In this document: positions 1 to 5,765 of the stretch, one piece after another
Layout of the letters: each line of letters opens with the position of its first letter
Numbering within the stretch: the first letter of the stretch is position 1
DNA from: Bacillota bacterium
GTDB lineage: Bacteria; Bacillota; Clostridia; Lachnospirales; Bianqueaceae
Direction of reading: 5' to 3'
Assembly: GCA_017467985.1 (NCBI GenBank)
Contig: JAFUJY010000265.1
Span: 1-9,828, forward strand
Length of the DNA stretch: 9,828 nucleotides
Program-made: the position numbers and the translations under genes
The notes under the pieces: model-generated
What the model saw: only the letters and a program-made list of their open reading frames with translations
What the model was told of the DNA's origin: nothing
The model's database searches: none

Positions 1-637
1 GCAATACTGCGAAAAGGCCGCTGCATTAGACAATATAGACGGACAATATAATCTGGCCATTTACTATTCTGAAGAAAGAAATAATAAACAAGCTCTTGTC
101 TATTTTGAAAAAGCGGCGAGTCAAGGTCATAGGTATGCGCAAATGGTCTTGGCATTCTATTATACCCAGGGAAAGGGTGTGGTGCAGGACTTTGCAAAAG
201 CGGCATATTATTTGGAGCTTGCCACTGAGAATGGACAGAGAGGGTTTCAAAATGCCCGAATAGAGTATTCTAAAGGGAAAATGAAATATGAGGTGGGACA
301 TATCTGTAGATATTTGGCAGAACAGCAGAATCTGGCAGTAGCACAGTATCAGATAGGTTGTGATAAGGTGGCAGCAGCTAGGGCTCTGTCGTGGCATGAA
401 AATGGAGCCGGATATTATAAGGAGGCCTTAAAGTATTTTGAACTGGCAGCACAGCAAGGCTATCGAGATGCAAAAGAAAAGTGTAAGGAGATGCTTTCTG
501 CCATAGGGGCAGAAAATAGCCGACAGATTGATGAATACATGGAGGAGGCAATGTCTTACTTAAAATCTGCAGCTAATCTTGGCAGTGAAGAAGCGCAGCA
601 GATCCTAGAATACTGTGAGGAGCAAGGTTTTATCTAA
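1..637 (+). CDS. Sel1-repeat (TPR-like) protein, 3' end only
   Basis: The reading frame is open from base 2, so the start lies outside the window; 211 residues are visible and an internal ATG at 143 should not be taken as the start. The protein is a chain of helical Sel1-like repeats. Repeat cores can be seen at about residues 30-47 (ALVYFEKAASQGHRYAQ), 66-80 (FAKAAYYLELATENG), 140-160 (EALKYFELAAQQGYRDA) and 180-200 (EAMSYLKSAANLGSEEA), each with the A-x-x-(Y/W)-x-x-x-A-A-x-x-G pattern. Sel1 proteins are helical scaffolds for protein-protein contacts; no catalytic domain is visible, and the partner is unknown. One alternative is that this is the tail of a larger protein with an N-terminal enzyme or kinase domain. 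The gene converges on the minus-strand gene ending at 681 and shares a terminator with it. It is noticeably more AT-rich than the enzyme genes next to it. Confidence 0.85.
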   Translation, partial: QYCEKAAALDNIDGQYNLAIYYSEERNNKQALVYFEKAASQGHRYAQMVLAFYYTQGKGVVQDFAKAAYYLELATENGQRGFQNARIEYSKGKMKYEVGHICRYLAEQQNLAVAQYQIGCDKVAAARALSWHENGAGYYKEALKYFELAAQQGYRDAKEKCKEMLSAIGAENSRQIDEYMEEAMSYLKSAANLGSEEAQQILEYCEEQGFI

Positions 638-682
638 AAAAACGCTGTCTGTGATTTGAATCGCAGACAGCGTATCTTTTTT
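636..682. terminator. Bidirectional intrinsic terminator between convergent genes
   Basis: The arms ACGCTGTCTGTGATT (642-656) and AATCGCAGACAGCGT (659-673) pair over 15 positions with a single G-U wobble; the innermost A-T pairs must open to make a loop. On the plus strand the hairpin is followed by ATCTTTTTT (674-682). On the minus strand it is followed by the T-run complementary to the A-tract at 636-642. It therefore serves both the Sel1 gene and the TIM-barrel gene. The T-tract overlaps the last gene's TAA codon at 681-683. Confidence 0.92.
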
Positions 683-1538
683 ACTTTCGTACTTCTAGGA
701 TGGAAGTGGGCGCGGGGCTGGAACGGCGGCCCAACAGGGGATGACGGTGCTCCAGGGTGGCCAGGGCGATTTCTACATCTTCGTGAACTTCCTGAGGCGT
801 AAATGCTCCCAGGGTGACCATGTCGCAGGGACGCAGGGTAGCATAACTGAAGGTCAGTCCCACGAAAGGTGTACAGCGGCCGGCAGCCATGGACTTAATA
901 CTCATAACAGGTTTCTTAGCGTTCCAGATCACGGCGTTAACGCCCTCTACTTCGATCTGCATCAAAAAGCCCATGCAGTTGTAGATCTGAATATAGGTCT
1001 CCACATCATATTCATTCAGGTCAGAGTACTGTACCAGCTCGGGCATATGGGCAGACAGACCAGGGATCATGCCATGCTCACGGATCATATATAGATAATC
1101 GTGCAGACGATCCATGGTCTGCTTGTTCTTGTTGACTAGCTGTTCAGCTGCGGCGTGATGGATCAGGCAGATTTTGCCGCCATCCTGGGCACATTTTTTG
1201 ATGGTAGCTTCGGCTTCAGCACGAGCCTGGGGACTGTCATCCACATTGATCTTGGGAGTAACGATCTGGATCATGGGTTTATTAAACTTCTCCTCAGTGA
1301 TGCGCATACCCTTGCGCAGAGAACCATTTTCATCAAAAGTAGGAGCCATAACGGCATCAATACCATACTGCATATAAGCATTCATCAAGGCAGATACATT
1401 TTCAGGATCAGCGTGATGACTTTTGATCATATTATCGGCGGCGGGACCCGTGTGACTGTAGCCAAGGATCCAGTTAGAACCAGCCAGCATACGGGGAAGG
1501 GAAATACCGCCCACTTCGGTACGGGGAAACTGTGTCAT
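681..1538 (-). CDS. TIM-barrel-like protein of unknown function
   Basis: This 285-residue soluble protein has no signal peptide or membrane segment. It is not assigned to a named enzyme family. The alternation of beta-strand-like stretches with helices suggests a TIM barrel: ILGYSH (24-29), DAVMAP (61-66), MIQIVTP (89-95), ICLIHH (123-128), MIPGLSAH (157-164) and PVMSIKSMAAG (210-220). Lys215 in the KPVMSIKSMAAG stretch and the C-terminal VTLGAFTPQEVHEDVEIAL (241-259) recall aldo/keto-reductase- or aldolase-type barrels, but no nucleotide-binding motif can be confirmed. Several histidines (H29, H41, H42, H127, H128, H164) could form a metal or acid-base site. The ATG at 1536-1538 is supported by AGGAGGT seven bases upstream. 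It lies downstream of the asparaginase/creatinase-like pair on the same strand but has its own promoter, so a role in the same pathway is only inferred. Confidence 0.75.
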   Translation of the reverse strand: MTQFPRTEVGGISLPRMLAGSNWILGYSHTGPAADNMIKSHHADPENVSALMNAYMQYGIDAVMAPTFDENGSLRKGMRITEEKFNKPMIQIVTPKINVDDSPQARAEAEATIKKCAQDGGKICLIHHAAAEQLVNKNKQTMDRLHDYLYMIREHGMIPGLSAHMPELVQYSDLNEYDVETYIQIYNCMGFLMQIEVEGVNAVIWNAKKPVMSIKSMAAGRCTPFVGLTFSYATLRPCDMVTLGAFTPQEVHEDVEIALATLEHRHPLLGRRSSPAPTSILEVRK

Positions 1539-1545
1539 AACAAAT

Positions 1546-1607
1546 ACCTCCTATATATTGAACGATTTTGTTGATTACAGTATAACGCATGGCGAGGGAA
1601 AATGCAA
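1546..1607 (-). promoter_or_regulatory. SigA-type promoter and RBS of the TIM-barrel gene
   Basis: On the minus strand, TTGCAT (1602-1607) and TATACT (1579-1584) are separated by exactly 17 bp. This puts the start of transcription near 1572, with a short leader. The leader ends in the ribosome binding site AGGAGGT (1546-1552), seven bases before the ATG. The -35 box lies 11 bp from the nearest unit of the repeat array at 1618-1790, which is therefore well placed to influence this promoter. Confidence 0.75.
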
Positions 1608-1617
1608 GAAAAATAAA

Positions 1618-1790
1618 TTGCCATGGGGCAACCGTTTTTGAAGATTTCGGTTTGCCACATGGCAACTGTTTTTTAGTATTTCGGTATGCATGGCAACGCT
1701 TTTTGGATATTTCGGTATGCATGGCAACGCTTTTTTGCCGAAACACGTTGCCAAACGGCAACGCACATTATATATTTTGGGTTGCCAGCC
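1618..1790. repeat. Tandem array of 31-34-bp units with a TTGCC-N4-GGCAA dyad
   Basis: The right half-site GGCAA recurs at 1627, 1661, 1692, 1723 and 1757, giving steps of 34, 31, 31 and 34 bp. Intact dyads TTGCC-N4-GGCAA lie at 1618-1631, 1652-1665 and 1748-1761. The last is extended to CGTTGCC-AAAC-GGCAACG (1746-1763), a perfect 7-bp stem. Units three and four have a shortened left arm (TATGCATGGCAA), which explains their 31-bp step. A final half-site TTGCC (1782) abuts the stop codon of the M24 gene at 1791. Between dyads most units carry a T-run followed by TTTCGG. A 28-bp stretch is repeated exactly at 1677-1704 and 1708-1735. The array fills the gap between the M24 gene and the promoter of the TIM-barrel gene. 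It may be an operator array, an RNA-stability element or a dispersed repeat family. Confidence 0.88.
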
Positions 1791-2954
1791 TTATTTCTGA
1801 ATCAAATAAGGAATCTCAGTCAGAATCTGTGCCTTGCCATCCTGGATCAGGTAGCCGCTCTCCGTTCTGAAACCGTGTACGTCAGCCTCGAACAGGGGGA
1901 TGTCGATGGAGATCACCATGTTGTTCTCAATAAGAGTGGTGCTGGAGGGGCCCAGAATCGGGGGCTCAAACTCAGTTACGCCCACGCTGTGCAGACCGGA
2001 ATACATGAAGTTCTTGCCGTAGCCGGCCTCTTCCATGATGTCGCGGCCCATCTGCTCAACAGCGCTGCCCATAGCGCCGGCGTTCAGCTGGGATGCACAG
2101 TATTCCTGAGCATGGATGCTGGCCTTCAGAGCCTTCATGAACTTTTCGCCGGGGTCGCCCACAACGATGGTTCTGGCACAGGCACCATGATAACCTTCGT
2201 AACGGGGAGCCAGGGTCACGCAAACCACGTCATTTTCTTTGATCTTGCGCATGGTGGTACGAGCAATGATGTGGTCCGTATTTTCGCCGGAGGCAACCAT
2301 GGGGTCGATACCGTATCCTTCAGCGCCGGCCTTACGCATGACATACTCAGCCTCAGCAGCAACTTCACGCTCTGTAACACCGGGCTTGATAGCCTTGATA
2401 GCAGCTTCCATACCCATATCAGCGATCTTGTAAGCGTAGCGGATCACTTCGATCTCAGCGGGAGTCTTGATGCCGCGGATCTCTTCGATAGCCTTGTCAA
2501 TATTGGTGTATTCCACACCGGGCAGAGCGGCCTGGATGGCTTCATACAGGGTAGCGCTCATGTGGATCTTGGCTGCCAGACCAACACGCTTTACATCGCC
2601 TACAACGTCGGCAACGATATCCTTCAGCGGGATAACGGTGCTGAAGGGGTAGTCCTCATCTTCGGCGGAAAACTCTGCCAGTACGCGGATGTCACGGATG
2701 GTGGAGCGCAGCTGGGCATAACCATCGGTCTCAGGACCTACCAGCAGGATGGGATCATGGTCACGGGTGAACATGATCAGTACATTTTCAAAGTGAACCG
2801 GAATGTCAGCAAAATAGCGGCCATAGGCGGCACCGTAGGTGGCACGATCATCGGCGTAGGCCAGGATCAGATCCAGATCGTTCTCCACCAGGATGTTCTG
2901 CACCTTTTTCCAGCGCAGGGGGTATTCTTCTCTGGGAATTACAGGGTAGTTCAT
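1791..2954 (-). CDS. Creatinase-like M24-family (pita-bread fold) protein lacking metal-ligand aspartates
   Basis: The 387 residues show the two-domain layout of the prolidase/creatinase family: an N-terminal domain (about 1-135) and a C-terminal pita-bread domain (about 160-380, beginning IRGIKTPAEIEVIRYA). In metal-dependent members the ligands are Asp, Asp, His, Glu, Glu. Aligning GY254-255 with the family motif puts Thr247 and Ala258 where the two Asp ligands belong. His322 (LHSVGV) and Glu365 (GFRTESGYLI) remain, and the first Glu is Asp351. A metal-dependent aminopeptidase is therefore unlikely. Creatinase is a known metal-independent member, and the SGENTDHII stretch (222-230) with His228 resembles its active-site region. 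A C-N bond hydrolase acting on a small molecule is the best inference; automatic naming as Xaa-Pro peptidase would mislead. ATG is preceded by AAGGAGG at 8 bp. The gene follows the asparaginase-like gene by 16 bp, in one operon. Confidence 0.87.
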   Translation of the reverse strand: MNYPVIPREEYPLRWKKVQNILVENDLDLILAYADDRATYGAAYGRYFADIPVHFENVLIMFTRDHDPILLVGPETDGYAQLRSTIRDIRVLAEFSAEDEDYPFSTVIPLKDIVADVVGDVKRVGLAAKIHMSATLYEAIQAALPGVEYTNIDKAIEEIRGIKTPAEIEVIRYAYKIADMGMEAAIKAIKPGVTEREVAAEAEYVMRKAGAEGYGIDPMVASGENTDHIIARTTMRKIKENDVVCVTLAPRYEGYHGACARTIVVGDPGEKFMKALKASIHAQEYCASQLNAGAMGSAVEQMGRDIMEEAGYGKNFMYSGLHSVGVTEFEPPILGPSSTTLIENNMVISIDIPLFEADVHGFRTESGYLIQDGKAQILTEIPYLIQK

Positions 2955-2970
2955 AATAAAATCCTCCTTG

Positions 2971-3966
2971 TTATTTTAAAGAAAAGACAGCTTCGCGGTG
3001 TCCTGCCCTTTCTTTATTATCGTTGATAATGATGTCGGGGAAGCGTGTGGCCAAATTCTCCACAAAAGTGGGATCGTAGCCCAGTTCCCGCAGAATATGG
3101 ATGACGCCGGATGAGAATGGCGCCTGGGAGCCGTTGATAATTTTGAATACAACGCCCAGCCCCATGGATTTGATCCCCATGGTATAAACACCCATGGCAC
3201 CATCCTTACCGCACAGGTCAGGATTGGAGCATATTACGGTGCTTAAATTGTCCTTGCCGGAGATCATGTTGGGGTAAGCATGGATCATGTCCATGTTGCG
3301 TTCTACAGCCTGGCGCAGTGTTTCGTCGGTGATCAGCTCTGGGCACATCATGCGCAGATAGGACTTGGCAATGGTGTGGAAGGGCACCGCATACACGGGT
3401 ACACCACAGCCGTCTACCCCGATCTTGATCTCAGGAACCGGCACATCGGTCAGCTGAGAAATCACATGCAGGATCTCTTGCTGGGTTTTACTTTCCCGCA
3501 CCCAGTACTGTTCCACCGGTTCGCCCAGTTCCCGGGCCAGCAGCATCATGGCCAGATGCTTACCGGAACAATTGTGATAAATCTTGCGGGGTGGTTTGCC
3601 CTCTCGCAGAAGACGGTCCTTTTCACAGTCACGAACAGTGTAGGTGGGCAGCATAATCATCTGATCCTCCCGCAGGCCGGTCTTTGCCAGGATGGACTCC
3701 AGCACAGCCACGTGTTCAGGATCCGCACAGTGGGAACCGGAGAAAATCGCGGTTTCCTGGGGGGTAAGACCATATTTCATATCAAGCTCCCGCATAATCA
3801 CAGGCAATACCTGGATCTGCTTGGAACAGCTGCGATAAAAACAGGTCCATTGGGTGTCGCCTACGGAAGCCACAATGCCGTCCTTATTGACCACGCAGAC
3901 CATACCTTCGTGGATGTTTTCCAGCACATCCTCCCGGTATTCGTTAAATAAAACTTCTGATTTCAT
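2971..3966 (-). CDS. L-asparaginase II family protein (Rhizobium etli AnsA type)
   Basis: The 331-residue protein carries the signature blocks of the asparaginase II family (Pfam Asparaginase_II), which is unrelated to the classical E. coli enzymes. R45-S-C-S-K49 gives the Ser-x-x-Lys pair (S46, K49), SGSHCADPEHV (76-86) supplies the second serine, NCSGKH (132-137) gives C133 and K136, GVDGCGVP (183-190) gives C187, and KDG (254-256) gives K254. In the R. etli enzyme the equivalent residues form the Ser-Lys catalytic set and a Cys/Lys/Cys metal site. All are kept here, so it is probably active and cytoplasmic (no signal peptide). The reaction would be hydrolysis of asparagine or another amide to acid plus ammonia; the true substrate is uncertain because its operon partner is a creatinase-like protein. 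The ATG has AAGGAG 8 bp upstream. It is the first gene of its operon and divergent from the AraC-type regulator. Confidence 0.9.
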   Translation of the reverse strand: MKSEVLFNEYREDVLENIHEGMVCVVNKDGIVASVGDTQWTCFYRSCSKQIQVLPVIMRELDMKYGLTPQETAIFSGSHCADPEHVAVLESILAKTGLREDQMIMLPTYTVRDCEKDRLLREGKPPRKIYHNCSGKHLAMMLLARELGEPVEQYWVRESKTQQEILHVISQLTDVPVPEIKIGVDGCGVPVYAVPFHTIAKSYLRMMCPELITDETLRQAVERNMDMIHAYPNMISGKDNLSTVICSNPDLCGKDGAMGVYTMGIKSMGLGVVFKIINGSQAPFSSGVIHILRELGYDPTFVENLATRFPDIIINDNKERAGHREAVFSLK

Positions 3967-3987
3967 AAACTCAGCTCCTTTTTCGGG

Positions 3988-4043
3988 GAGAAATATTTCA
4001 TTTCTCTGGCATCATTATACTCTAATCAGAGGGGGACGGACAA
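3988..4043 (-). promoter_or_regulatory. Promoter and short leader hairpin of the asparaginase/creatinase-like operon
   Basis: On the minus strand a perfect TATAAT (4014-4019) lies 18 bp from a weak -35, TTGTCC (4038-4043). A weak -35 suits an activator-dependent promoter. The leader contains a 7-bp inverted repeat GAGAAAT-ATTTC-ATTTCTC (3988-4006) just ahead of the ribosome binding site at 3975-3980; its role is unknown. Confidence 0.55.
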
Positions 4044-4062
4044 GATGGTATGTTGGGCAAAA

Positions 4063-4094
4063 ATGTCGTTATCTTGACATATAAAGCGTGACAT
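4063..4094. promoter_or_regulatory. Possible operator: TGACAT repeats in the divergent control region
   Basis: TGACAT occurs at 4075-4080 and again at 4089-4094, 14 bp apart, and an inverted ATGTC lies at 4063-4067. The second copy overlaps the -35 box of the AraC-type gene. The group sits about 20 bp upstream of the -35 of the divergent operon. This is the expected place for a site from which the adjacent AraC-family protein could repress itself and activate the divergent genes. Binding is inferred from position only. Confidence 0.35.
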
Positions 4095-4116
4095 TGGAGA
4101 CAAAACATGATAGAAT
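4088..4116 (+). promoter_or_regulatory. Extended -10 promoter of the AraC-type regulator operon
   Basis: GTGACA (4088-4093) and TAGAAT (4111-4116) are 17 bp apart, and TGA directly before the -10 provides an extended -10 TGn element. Transcription would start near 4123, leaving a leader of about 75 bases. A better-looking TTGACA at 4074-4079 has no -10 at the right distance. Confidence 0.6.
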
Positions 4117-4148
4117 AATACTAGGGTTAAAAGGTCATATTGTTTTAT

Positions 4149-4178
4149 GCTTGCGGAAGTGCGAAGCACGCAGCAAGC
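4149..4178 (+). promoter_or_regulatory. Hairpin in the 5' leader of the AraC-type gene
   Basis: GCTTGC (4149-4154) pairs with GCAAGC (4173-4178). Inside it GTGC (4159-4162) pairs with GCAC (4166-4169) around a GAA loop, with a small internal bulge of four and three bases. It ends just six bases before AGGAGG (4185-4190), so it could affect access of ribosomes or transcript stability. There is no T-run, so it is not a terminator, and no known riboswitch class is recognised. Confidence 0.45.
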
Positions 4179-4198
4179 CGTATTAGGAGGATAGTATC

Positions 4199-5158
4199 AT
4201 GAAATCAATTGCAAGCATAGATCCCCAAAACCTGATCAAGCGCCCGGGTTTGCAGGAGGATAGCCCCACCAAGCGCAGCGCAGAATCCCAGTTTTATGAT
4301 CTGGATGTAACACCCGATTCCCAATGGATTCTGGTACATGCCAGTGCAAAGGCCCAGGAGACGCTGCTGTATGTGCAGGAGGCGGGGGAATTTATTGCCA
4401 GAAGCCATTATTTTACCAAGCGCCGTAGCGTGAACTCTTACCTGATCAAGATTACCATGGACGGCGAAGGTCTTTTGGAATATGACGGGCAGAAATACCA
4501 GTGCCAGAGCGGCAGCTTTTTCTGGATTGACTGTAAAAATCCCCATTATTATGGGACGGCGCCGGGGGCAGAACACTGGCATGTGGTTTGGATTCATTTT
4601 CTGGGGGGAGAGGCCCAGCAATATTATAAAAATTTTATGGAGGCCAGTGGTGGTTCCCCGGTAGGCCAGTTAAAGTCTTCGGGCAAAGCCGCCCAGCTGG
4701 TACGAGAGATTATTGAACGATATATCCAGACCCGCAGTGACTATTATGGAGATATCCAGACGGCGGCTGGAGTGACCAATCTTCTGACCCAGTGCTTGGG
4801 CGAGACGGTGCAAAATGCCAGCAAGCAGCAGTTTCCTGAGCGGATGCAGCAGGTTTATGACTACATTACTGAGAATTTTACCCAGCGACTGACCCTGGAG
4901 GACCTGGCAGCTCGATTTTTTATCAATAAGTTTTACCTGCAGAAGCAGTTTCGCCAGTATATTGGCAAGTCTCCCTGTGAGTACCAGAACGAGCTGCGCA
5001 TCGACTATGCGAAAGAACTGCTGCGAATGACCAATTTGTCGGTGAGCGAGATATGCCAGTATCTTGGGCTGGAAAGTACCAGTTATTTTATTCAGTTATT
5101 TAAGAAGCGGGAGGGCGTGACCCCACTGCAGTTTCGTAATAGCTGGGTTTGGGGGTGA
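4199..5158 (+). CDS. AraC-family transcriptional regulator with N-terminal cupin sensor
   Basis: The 319-residue protein has the standard AraC layout. Residues about 60-140 form a cupin-like effector domain: GEGLLEYDGQKYQCQSGSFF (89-108) and the HWHVVWIHFLG stretch (126-136) are typical strands. A helical linker follows (about 160-210). The C-terminal double helix-turn-helix spans about 214-316: YDYITENFTQRLTLEDLAAR starts the first, and LSVSEICQYLGLESTSYFIQ (280-299) with FKKREGVTPLQFR (301-313) is the classic second motif. Such proteins in Clostridia usually sense a sugar or other small molecule and act locally. It is divergent from the asparaginase/creatinase-like operon and heads its own operon, so both are candidate targets; the glycoside hydrolase at 7334 is another. 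The ATG has AGGAGG 8 bp upstream. The extra 50 or so N-terminal residues before the cupin look disordered. Confidence 0.93.
   Translation: MKSIASIDPQNLIKRPGLQEDSPTKRSAESQFYDLDVTPDSQWILVHASAKAQETLLYVQEAGEFIARSHYFTKRRSVNSYLIKITMDGEGLLEYDGQKYQCQSGSFFWIDCKNPHYYGTAPGAEHWHVVWIHFLGGEAQQYYKNFMEASGGSPVGQLKSSGKAAQLVREIIERYIQTRSDYYGDIQTAAGVTNLLTQCLGETVQNASKQQFPERMQQVYDYITENFTQRLTLEDLAARFFINKFYLQKQFRQYIGKSPCEYQNELRIDYAKELLRMTNLSVSEICQYLGLESTSYFIQLFKKREGVTPLQFRNSWVWG
5151..5158 (+). promoter_or_regulatory. Ribosome binding site that points to a TTG start at 5164
   Basis: GGGGGTGA matches the ideal GGAGGTGA at seven of eight bases and ends five bases before TTG at 5164. It overlaps the last codons and stop of the AraC-type gene, so the two genes are probably translationally coupled. 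Neither the TTG at 5149 nor the ATG at 5179 has such a site at a workable distance; GTG at 5155 lies inside it. Confidence 0.6.
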
Positions 5159-5163
5159 AAAGT

Positions 5164-5748
5164 TTGAACCTAAATGGTATGAAAAAACTGCTGCGCAATG
5201 AGCGGCAGCAGTTAATGGTAAAAGTGTATGAGGCGGTAACAGGCGAATTGCTTTACAGTGCCAGCATCGGGGAATTTCGGGAAAAGGGAAGTCCCTATGA
5301 CCGTAGCGAGGTTATGTGGGTCTTTGCCAATTTTGACATGGATGGAGAATACGAGTGGGAAGAAGATGTGATCGCAGGCTTTGAGGTGAGCATTGCCATT
5401 GAGCCCGAGATGCTGTGCCAGCAGGATGATATCACCATGCAGGAGCTGAGCGGATTATTTGAATGCCAGTGGCGGATGACGTACAATCAGGGGATGTGTG
5501 AGCATTTTCGGTTCCGGCTGCGTCATCTTTCTCAGTACAGCCAGCGGGAGCAAGAAGAAATTCTGGCAAGGCTGCAGGCATATGGCGAACTAAAAGCGGA
5601 TTATATCAAGCTGCATTTTGATGTGGATGAAATGTACAGCTTTTGGGTGGATGCCCAGGACGGCCTGGAAGCGGATGATGATTATGATGAACTGATGAGC
5701 GTGGATTTGTATCCGGTACTGCCGGAGGGCATGGATGGATTTGAGTGA
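5164..5748 (+). CDS. Acidic cytoplasmic protein of unknown family
   Basis: The gene encodes about 194 residues from the TTG at 5164; ATG at 5179 would give 189, and upstream TTG/GTG codons are possible. I do not recognise a family. The protein has no signal peptide or membrane segment. It is rich in Asp and Glu, with the C-terminus especially so (EADDDYDELMSVD, then LYPVLPEGMDGFE). It is also rich in Trp, Tyr and Phe. An alternating pattern near the start (MVKVYEAVTGELLYSASIG) suggests a beta-strand domain, followed by a helix with QREQEEILARLQAYGELKA. It sits six bases after the AraC-type gene and 17 bases before the lipoprotein gene, so it belongs to a three-gene operon. A role as partner of the regulator or of the lipoprotein is possible, but nothing in the sequence proves it. 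Confidence 0.8.
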   Translation: MNLNGMKKLLRNERQQLMVKVYEAVTGELLYSASIGEFREKGSPYDRSEVMWVFANFDMDGEYEWEEDVIAGFEVSIAIEPEMLCQQDDITMQELSGLFECQWRMTYNQGMCEHFRFRLRHLSQYSQREQEEILARLQAYGELKADYIKLHFDVDEMYSFWVDAQDGLEADDDYDELMSVDLYPVLPEGMDGFE

Positions 5749-5751
5749 ATG

Positions 5752-5758
5752 GGAGGAG
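5752..5758 (+). promoter_or_regulatory. Ribosome binding site that sets the lipoprotein start at 5766
   Basis: GGAGGAG lies seven bases before ATG at 5766. A GTG at 5745 is in frame but sits upstream of this site, overlaps the previous stop codon and has no site of its own. Starting at 5766 also gives a normal lipoprotein signal peptide (MMKKMIVWIVIFM) with two N-terminal lysines. Confidence 0.8.
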
Positions 5759-5765
5759 AAAACGG

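Noticed and set aside
1474..1766. Short minus-strand open frames across the repeat array (63 and 95 residues)
   Set aside because: The repeat steps of 31 and 34 bp are not multiples of three, so successive units fall in different frames. There is no proper ribosome binding site.
1618..1790. CRISPR-like array
   Set aside because: Units are imperfect, almost the whole period is related sequence, there are no unique spacers of normal length and no cas genes.
1767..1795. Minus-strand TATAAT (1767-1772) as a second promoter for the TIM-barrel gene
   Set aside because: The -35 position holds AATAAG, with no consensus match at neighbouring spacings.
1686..3026. 446-residue plus-strand open frame opposite the M24 gene
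   Set aside because: It is the antisense shadow of a well-supported gene. It starts inside the repeat array, has no ribosome binding site and its translation resembles no protein family.
4074..4079. TTGACA as the -35 of the AraC-type gene
   Set aside because: No -10-like sequence lies 16-18 bp downstream (GGAGAC region). The GTGACA/TAGAAT pair is better spaced and has an extended -10.
4205..4621. Minus-strand open frame inside the AraC-type gene
   Set aside because: It is an antisense shadow with no ribosome binding site and no recognisable domain.
5745..5765. GTG at 5745 as the start of the lipoprotein
   Set aside because: It overlaps the previous stop codon and lies upstream of the good GGAGGAG site that fits ATG at 5766. 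It would also add a charged extension before the signal peptide.
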